Shown here: positions 35,704 to 39,800 of the stretch, in pieces
Position numbering within the stretch: position 1 is the stretch's first letter
How the letters are laid out: each line of letters begins with the position of its first letter
DNA from: Actinomyces sp.
GTDB taxonomy: Bacteria; Actinomycetota; Actinomycetes; Actinomycetales; Actinomycetaceae
NCBI GenBank assembly: GCA_018375675.1
Contig: JAHACW010000019.1
Coordinates: forward strand, 1 to 39,800
Direction: 5' to 3'
Length of the DNA: 39,800 nt
Translations under genes and position numbers: made by a program
Notes under the pieces: generated by a model
Databases searched by the model: none
Told to the model about the DNA's origin: nothing
What the model saw: only the letters and a program-made list of their open reading frames with translations

Positions 35704-35712
35704 TGTGGATAA
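35704..35712 (-). promoter_or_regulatory. TTATCCACA box, pair B box 1
   Basis: Exact DnaA-box consensus on the minus strand. Between it and box 2 lies TTTTCGCG, at almost the same place as TTTCGCG in pair A. Confidence 0.7.
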
Positions 35713-35734
35713 CCGCGGAGTGGCTCATCCGCGA

Positions 35735-36034
35735 TTAGGGGATGTCGAGCTCCGGCTTGGAGAGTTCCTCGACGTTCACGTCCTTGTAGGTGATGACGCG
35801 CACAGAGCGCACAAAGCGCGACGAGCGGTAGATGTCCCACACCCACGCGTCGGAAAGCGTCAGCTCGAAAAAGACGTCGCCACCGACCGGGCGCGCCTGC
35901 ACATCCACGTGGTTACACAGGTAGAAACGCCGCTCGGTTTCCACGACGTACTTGAACAACCCGATCACGTCGCGGTACTCCTTGAAGAGTTCCAGCTCCA
36001 GATTGTTTTCGTAACCTTCGATTTCTTCGCTCAC
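35735..36034 (-). CDS. DUF2469 family protein
   Basis: 99-residue protein of the actinobacterial DUF2469 family, always found beside rnhB and lepB. The characteristic LELELFKEYRDVIGLFKYVVETERRFYLCN (about 12-41) and SDAWVWDIYRSSRFVRSVRV (about 60-79) are present. Function is unknown. The start is a GTG; CATGAT ends exactly 6 nt before it and no Shine-Dalgarno is present, so it may be leaderless, independent of rnhB 54 nt upstream. Confidence 0.9.
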   Translation of the reverse strand: MSEEIEGYENNLELELFKEYRDVIGLFKYVVETERRFYLCNHVDVQARPVGGDVFFELTLSDAWVWDIYRSSRFVRSVRVITYKDVNVEELSKPELDIP

Positions 36035-36040
36035 GCAACC

Positions 36041-36046
36041 ATCATG
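36041..36046 (-). promoter_or_regulatory. -10 element, possible leaderless promoter for DUF2469
   Basis: Minus strand CATGAT (4 of 6), 6 nt (GGTTGC), GTG. Suggestive mainly because it repeats the pattern seen at other genes. Confidence 0.4.
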
Positions 36047-36088
36047 CCGGGCCGCGCGCCGCGCTGGGCCACGCCACCCCGGCGCGCC

Positions 36089-36760
36089 CTACTTTGTGGC
36101 CTGCGTCGGCATCTTCCACGAACGACGATGCTGCTCCGACACGCCGAGCTCGACGATCGCGCGAGTGTGGGCGGCCGACCCGTAGCCCTTATTCGACGCC
36201 CAGCCGTAGCCCGGGTCCTCAAGCTCCTGCATGTGGCGATCACGCTCGACCTTCGCGAGGACTGACGCCGCGGCAACGACCGCGCAGGATGCGTCGGCCT
36301 TCACCTGCATCTGGACGGGCAGCTCGACGCCAAACGGATCCTCAGGCCCGTCGATGGCGCCAAAAAGATCGTCAGGTGCGGACAGCCAATTGTGGGAGCC
36401 GTCCAGCAGTACGCCACCGGGAACGAGGCCGTGGCTGGCCACCTCGGCGAGAGCGCGGCGGCCCGCGAGGCGAAGCGCAGCGATAATGCCCCAGTCGTCG
36501 ATCTCCTGCGGAGAGGCGTAGCCAACTGCGCAAGCCAACGCCCAATCCCGCACGGGACCGACGAGAGCCTCACGCCGACGAGCGGTCAGCGCTTTTGAGT
36601 CGGTGAGGCCTTCCGGAACCGGTGCAGCATCGACGCCGATGAGCGCCACACCCACGGCGACCGGACCGGCCAGAGCTCCACGCCCCACCTCGTCCATCCC
36701 CGCAACAATCCCCCACCGACGCGCGAGGGAGACCTCGAGATCACGCGAGGCGGTCGTCAT
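36089..36760 (-). CDS. rnhB: Ribonuclease HII
   Basis: 223-residue endonuclease that removes ribonucleotides and RNA from RNA-DNA hybrids. The N-terminal AGMDEVGRGALAGP (about 20-33) supplies two catalytic acidic residues (Asp, Glu). LTDSKAL (about 52-58), LLDGSHNWL (about 117-125, catalytic Asp) and KADASCAVVAAASVLAKVERD (about 153-173, catalytic Asp) complete the active site. The length and the GYGWASNKGYGS segment match RnhB. It overlaps lepB by 4 nt (ATGA). Confidence 0.95.
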   Translation of the reverse strand: MTTASRDLEVSLARRWGIVAGMDEVGRGALAGPVAVGVALIGVDAAPVPEGLTDSKALTARRREALVGPVRDWALACAVGYASPQEIDDWGIIAALRLAGRRALAEVASHGLVPGGVLLDGSHNWLSAPDDLFGAIDGPEDPFGVELPVQMQVKADASCAVVAAASVLAKVERDRHMQELEDPGYGWASNKGYGSAAHTRAIVELGVSEQHRRSWKMPTQATK

Positions 36761-37503
36761 GAGGCGTCCGGGACAGACGCGAATACCTCGTGGTGCGCGA
36801 TGCCTGTCGTCCAGCGCGACGTCGGCCAGATGACCGCCTGAACGGTACCGACGACCGAGGACACCGGCACGTAGGGAGACTGACCCGAGCCCATGTGGTA
36901 GCGAGAATCGGCCGAGTTCGAACGGTTGTCACCCATCACCCACAGGTGTCCCTCGGGAACAACAACATCGAAAGTGCGCTCGCCACACGGCACCTGGCCA
37001 TCGGGCACGTAGGTCTCGTCTAGCTCAACTCCGTTGACGCTCACCTTGCCGTTGGCACTGGTGCATGACACACGATCGCCACCGACGCCGATGACGCGCT
37101 TCACCAGCGTCTGCTCACTGCCTCCCGGGACGAAACCGGTGAACTCCCCCAGACGGCGCAGCACTGAGGAAGAGGTCGCCTGCGAGGAACCCAGCCAGCC
37201 GAGCGTGTCATCGAAGACGACGACATCCCCGCGCTGCACGTTCGAACGAAGTGCATCGATACGCGAGACGGCAATGCGGTCATCCTCCACCAGCGTATTG
37301 TGCATCGACGGTGAGGGAATCCAGAAAACCTGAACGATGAAGGCACGCAGCAGCGACGAAATCACGAGGGCAACGACGATGATCACGAGGATCTCGCGCA
37401 GCCACACGAGCGGGTTGCGACGAGCTCGGGCCTCCGCGCGATCACGATCCCGCAGAGAAGGCGAATGCAGCGGTCCGAGCGACGGTCCTGCTGTCGGGGT
37501 CAT
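36757..37503 (-). CDS. lepB: Signal peptidase I
   Basis: 248-residue membrane serine protease that cleaves signal peptides of secreted proteins. A hydrophilic Arg-rich N-terminus (about 1-34) precedes one transmembrane segment (about 35-58, EILVIIVVALVISSLLRAFIVQVF). The catalytic Ser lies in IPSPSMHNTL (about 59-68), the catalytic Lys in LVKRVIGVGGDRV (about 127-139), and GDNRSNSADSR (about 198-208) is the third family box. The ATG follows AAGGAG at 5 nt; an upstream start would have none. It is adjacent to rnhB as in most Actinobacteria. Confidence 0.96.
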   Translation of the reverse strand: MTPTAGPSLGPLHSPSLRDRDRAEARARRNPLVWLREILVIIVVALVISSLLRAFIVQVFWIPSPSMHNTLVEDDRIAVSRIDALRSNVQRGDVVVFDDTLGWLGSSQATSSSVLRRLGEFTGFVPGGSEQTLVKRVIGVGGDRVSCTSANGKVSVNGVELDETYVPDGQVPCGERTFDVVVPEGHLWVMGDNRSNSADSRYHMGSGQSPYVPVSSVVGTVQAVIWPTSRWTTGIAHHEVFASVPDAS

Positions 37504-37545
37504 GCAATCTCCTTGTCGTTGCGTCAACCATCCCAGGATACGGCG

Positions 37546-37576
37546 AGGCCCGACACCGGCGCGCGGTGTCGGGCCT
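37546..37576. terminator. Hairpin terminator after rplS
   Basis: Perfect 12-bp stem AGGCCCGACACC / GGTGTCGGGCCT with a 7-nt loop. It lies 38 nt beyond the rplS stop, between rplS and lepB, so lepB needs its own promoter or read-through. Confidence 0.85.
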
Positions 37577-37613
37577 TTCCGTGAAAAATGCCAAGGCGTA
37601 TGCCTGGCAAGCC

Positions 37614-37970
37614 TCAGGCGGACTTGCCGGAACGGTGTTCCTTGATCTTCGCGGCCTTGCCGTGACGCTCACGCAGGTAGTAGAGCTTCGCGCGACGCAC
37701 GTCGCCCTTGGTGACGACCTCGATGTGGTCGATCGTGGGGGCGTGAACCGGGAAGGTACGCTCGACGCCCACACCGAAGGAAACCTTGCGGATGGTGAAC
37801 GTGGAGGACACACCGTGACCGCGACGAGCGATCACGACACCCTGGAAGACCTGGATACGAGAGCGGTTGCCTTCGATGACCTTGACGTGCACCTTGAGGG
37901 TGTCGCCAGCTCGGAACGAGGGGATGTCATCGCGCAGCGAAGCCGCATCAACGGCGTCCAGCTTCTGCAT
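37614..37970 (-). CDS. rplS: 50S ribosomal protein L19
   Basis: 118-residue ribosomal protein at the interface of the subunits. [32 protein letters not shown] (about 19-50), [11 protein letters not shown] (about 66-76) and [11 protein letters not shown] (about 90-100) are signature L19 segments. The ATG follows CAAGGAGAAGAA, preferred over an earlier TTG. It has a leader of about 120 nt with a GCGGG / CCCGC hairpin and follows trmD after 172 nt. Confidence 0.97.
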   Translation of the reverse strand: MQKLDAVDAASLRDDIPSFRAGDTLKVHVKVIEGNRSRIQVFQGVVIARRGHGVSSTFTIRKVSFGVGVERTFPVHAPTIDHIEVVTKGDVRRAKLYYLRERHGKAAKIKEHRSGKSA

Positions 37971-38099
37971 TTCTTCTCCTTGACGCAACTGCCGCAGGTC
38001 GGAAGCGCCTGGTTGGGCGGGTCGAACCCGCTCACTTGACGTGTGATCGTGCGCCTTGGTGTCCCCCTGCGGCAGGATGAACCGCGCACAATCCCGGCT

Positions 38100-38105
38100 A
38101 TTATC
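38100..38105 (-). promoter_or_regulatory. Candidate -10 element for rplS
   Basis: Minus strand GATAAT (5 of 6) about 130 nt before rplS, in the 172-nt gap after trmD. No good -35 hexamer is found at 16-18 bp. Confidence 0.45.
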
Positions 38106-38142
38106 CCACAGCAGGACGCACCGGGGCTAGTGCGTGGACGTG

Positions 38143-39495
38143 TTATGCGGTGAGATCACGCACCATGACGACGTCGTAGTTGCGTACACCGCCCACATCA
38201 AACGTACGGCTCGATCGCTTCCGGAACCCGTGGCGCTTGTAAAAGGCTTGCGCCTCCTTGTTACCGCGATTGGTGCCGAGCACAACAGCGGCATGCCCCA
38301 AGTCCCGCGCATCGGCGATGGCACGCTCGATGAGCGCGTCCGCAACACCGCTGCCTCTCCACGCCTCGTCGACATAGCACTTGGACAGGTAGGCGCTTCC
38401 CGCATCGACGCGTCCGGGACGCACGAGATCGCTCGGCAGCGCATCGGGTCCAACGTGGGTGAGCACGTAACCGACGAGGCCACCCCAGACCTCGGCGACG
38501 AACAGGCGGTGACGCTCAGGATCGGAAATAAGGGCGTCAAACACATCGGCGCTGAGCTGCGTGGCGATGTGCTCCGCAATCGCTTCCTCGGGCAGGTTCT
38601 CCGGGCAAGCATCCGGGAACGTGCGCGCCGCAAGCTCGCTGACTGCGACGACGTCCTCAAGCTCAGCCTGTCGCACGTCGAGCCATTCCGCCGCTCCAGC
38701 TCGCGGGTAGGCAACACCGCAGCGGGCCAGCGTCGCACGGTCCTCGCGCGTCAGGGACGAAGCGTCCAGCGACAGCGCGAGATCGGGGCGCACGCGAGCT
38801 GTCTTCTCAATCGCACGATCGCGTCGCCAACGCTCAATAGCCGCGTGATTACCACCGAGAAGCACCTCGGGAATCTCGAGCGAGCGAAACTCCCTGGGCT
38901 TGGTGAACACGGGGTATTCGAGGAGGCCCGCACCCGAGTGCGATTCTTCAACAAGGGAGTCCGGGTTTCCCATGAAACCGTCGAGAAGACGTGCAACAGC
39001 CTCAGTGAGAACCATCGCGGCGACCTCGCCGCCGTTGAGGACGTAGTCGCCGATGGAAAACTCGACGACCTCAACGCCGGCGCCACGATAGTGTTCGGCG
39101 ACGCGGGCGTCGATGCCCTCGTATCGACCGCAGGCAACGATGATCTGGTCGGCGCGCGCGAGGTCCTCCACACGCGGCTGGGTCAGCGGTGTACCGGACG
39201 GCGTCGGAATCGCGAGGACGCGGCGCGGCGAGGCCTGGGTCCCATCGCCGTCACGCTCCCGGAGCGGCATGGCGAGGACCTCGTCGAGGGCACGAGCCCA
39301 CACATCCGCACGCATCACCATGCCTGCACCACCGCCGTAGGGGGTGTCATCGACGCTGCGATGCTTGTCGGTGGCCCACTCGCGCAGGTCGTGCGCCTGG
39401 AGATGCACGAGGCCGGCGTCCTCTGCTTTCCCCATCAACGACAGGCGAAGGGGAGCAAAATAGTCCGGGAAAATCGAAATAAGGTCGAATCGCAC
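38143..39495 (-). CDS. trmD: tRNA (guanine-N1)-methyltransferase TrmD fused to a GNAT acetyltransferase domain
   Basis: 450 residues, almost twice the usual length of about 250 for TrmD. Residues about 1-250 are a complete TrmD, which methylates G37 of tRNAs: TPYGGGAGMVM (about 49-59), the SAM-binding knot region VACGRYEGIDARV (about 120-132) and FSIGDYVLNGGEVAAM (about 147-162), and a C-terminal helical part with LLGGNHAAIERWR. Residues about 265-450 are a GNAT fold: WRGSGVADALIERAI (about 380-394) as acetyl-CoA loop, then GTNRGNKEAQAFYKRHGF (about 409-426). The reading frame is continuous with no stop or start-like break at the junction. The GTG start lies 4 nt after the rimM stop. Confidence 0.9.
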   Translation of the reverse strand: MRFDLISIFPDYFAPLRLSLMGKAEDAGLVHLQAHDLREWATDKHRSVDDTPYGGGAGMVMRADVWARALDEVLAMPLRERDGDGTQASPRRVLAIPTPSGTPLTQPRVEDLARADQIIVACGRYEGIDARVAEHYRGAGVEVVEFSIGDYVLNGGEVAAMVLTEAVARLLDGFMGNPDSLVEESHSGAGLLEYPVFTKPREFRSLEIPEVLLGGNHAAIERWRRDRAIEKTARVRPDLALSLDASSLTREDRATLARCGVAYPRAGAAEWLDVRQAELEDVVAVSELAARTFPDACPENLPEEAIAEHIATQLSADVFDALISDPERHRLFVAEVWGGLVGYVLTHVGPDALPSDLVRPGRVDAGSAYLSKCYVDEAWRGSGVADALIERAIADARDLGHAAVVLGTNRGNKEAQAFYKRHGFRKRSSRTFDVGGVRNYDVVMVRDLTA

Positions 39496-39499
39496 GGTG

Positions 39500-39800
39500 T
39501 CAGTTGTCCTCGCGCTCCGAGACCGCATCATCGTCAAACAAGCCGGGCGGCGCGTCGATGACAACGACCCCGCCCTCGACATCGACCGTAGGAACGAGCG
39601 CTGTCACGAAGGGAACCATGACAGTGCCTCGGTCCGTGGCAACGAGAAGCAAATCCTGAGCCGCGCCAGGAGTCAGCCCGCTGACGGTACCGAGAACATC
39701 GCCGGACGGAGTGCGCGCCTGGAGCCCCTTGAGTTCATGCGGGTACCAGGCGTCCTCCTCGGGGTGGGCGTCGACGAGCAGGCGGGCGCCGCGCAGAGCC
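39500..39800 (-). CDS. rimM: Ribosome maturation factor RimM, C-terminal part (cut by the window end)
   Basis: The last 99 codons of a gene whose start lies beyond 39800, read in the frame ending in EREDN before TGA at 39500-39502. The sequence WYPHELKGLQ, then GTVSGLTPGAAQDLLLV and VMVPFVTALVP is the PRC-barrel domain of RimM, which binds S19 during 30S assembly. It is directly upstream of trmD, in the usual rpsP-rimM-trmD-rplS order. Confidence 0.88.
   Translation of the reverse strand, partial: ALRGARLLVDAHPEEDAWYPHELKGLQARTPSGDVLGTVSGLTPGAAQDLLLVATDRGTVMVPFVTALVPTVDVEGGVVVIDAPPGLFDDDAVSEREDN

Noticed and set aside
38101..38110. TTATCCCACA upstream of rplS as another DnaA box
   Set aside because: It contains an extra C relative to TTATCCACA, has no partner 30 bp away and overlaps the -10 hexamer.

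Overview
The window reads as a chromosomal segment of a high-GC Gram-positive bacterium of the class Actinomycetes. Family Actinomycetaceae (Actinomyces/Schaalia-like) is my best guess, by inference only. Support: uniformly GC-rich coding DNA, polyphosphate glucokinase, the DUF3052/aceE, DUF3145 and DUF2469 families, a bacterial type A RNase P RNA, and a gene order that follows two well-known actinobacterial blocks (in M. tuberculosis terms, roughly Rv2217-Rv2241 and Rv2845-Rv2904). No mobile element, CRISPR array, rRNA or phage gene was seen. Nearly everything is core genome; the unusual features are eroded protein families, a fusion, and promoter architecture.

Layout. 1-5.2 kb: ppgK (+), rnpB (-), yaaA (+), a lone GH29 alpha-L-fucosidase (+) behind a palindrome, then a NIF3-family gene and a coiled-coil protein whose zinc ribbon has lost its cysteines (-). 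5.2-10 kb: lipB-lipA-acyl-AMP ligase operon (+), then a type II NADH dehydrogenase (+) with a DtxR/IdeR-like box. 10-17 kb: tRNA-Val(TAC) and DUF3052 (-), aceE (+), a flavin reductase-like gene (+) bracketed by two near-identical terminators, aspartase (-), and a DUF3145 / acyl-carrier-like pair (-) in which the carrier serine is Asp. 17-19.9 kb: def and proS (-), a small membrane protein (-). 20-28.7 kb: a long minus-strand series pyrH, frr, cdsA, rlmN, two DivIVA-domain proteins, dxr, rseP, ispG and an exported SRPBCC-like protein, mostly overlapping by 1-4 nt. 28.8-30.8 kb: rpsB-tsf (-) with a leader of about 200 nt. 30.9-35.7 kb: an inactive-looking M23/LytM protein (+) and the operon yraN-comM-dprA-xerC (-). 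35.7-39.8 kb: rimM (partial), trmD fused to a GNAT domain, rplS, lepB, rnhB and DUF2469 (-).

How the genes work together. The series supplies translation (rpsB, tsf, frr, proS, def, rplS, rlmN, trmD, rimM), isoprenoid precursor synthesis by the MEP pathway (dxr, ispG), phospholipid synthesis (cdsA), secretion and membrane proteolysis (lepB, rseP), DNA uptake and recombination (comM, dprA, xerC, rnhB), and lipoate-dependent central metabolism (lipB, lipA, aceE).

Most notable observations: (1) two pairs of TTATCCACA boxes, each pair exactly 30 bp apart with TTTCGCG between the boxes, in the same orientation and at similar distance upstream of the M23-like gene and of the yraN-comM-dprA-xerC operon; (2) a recurrent leaderless-promoter pattern in which a -10 hexamer ends exactly 6 nt before an ATG/GTG and no Shine-Dalgarno is present (NIF3, lipB, flavin reductase, proS, ispG, DUF2469, perhaps xerC); (3) a DUF3145 / serine-less ACP pair that looks like a repurposed relic of a FAS-II cluster; (4) loss of metal ligands in both the zinc-ribbon protein and the LytM protein; (5) a TrmD-acetyltransferase fusion.
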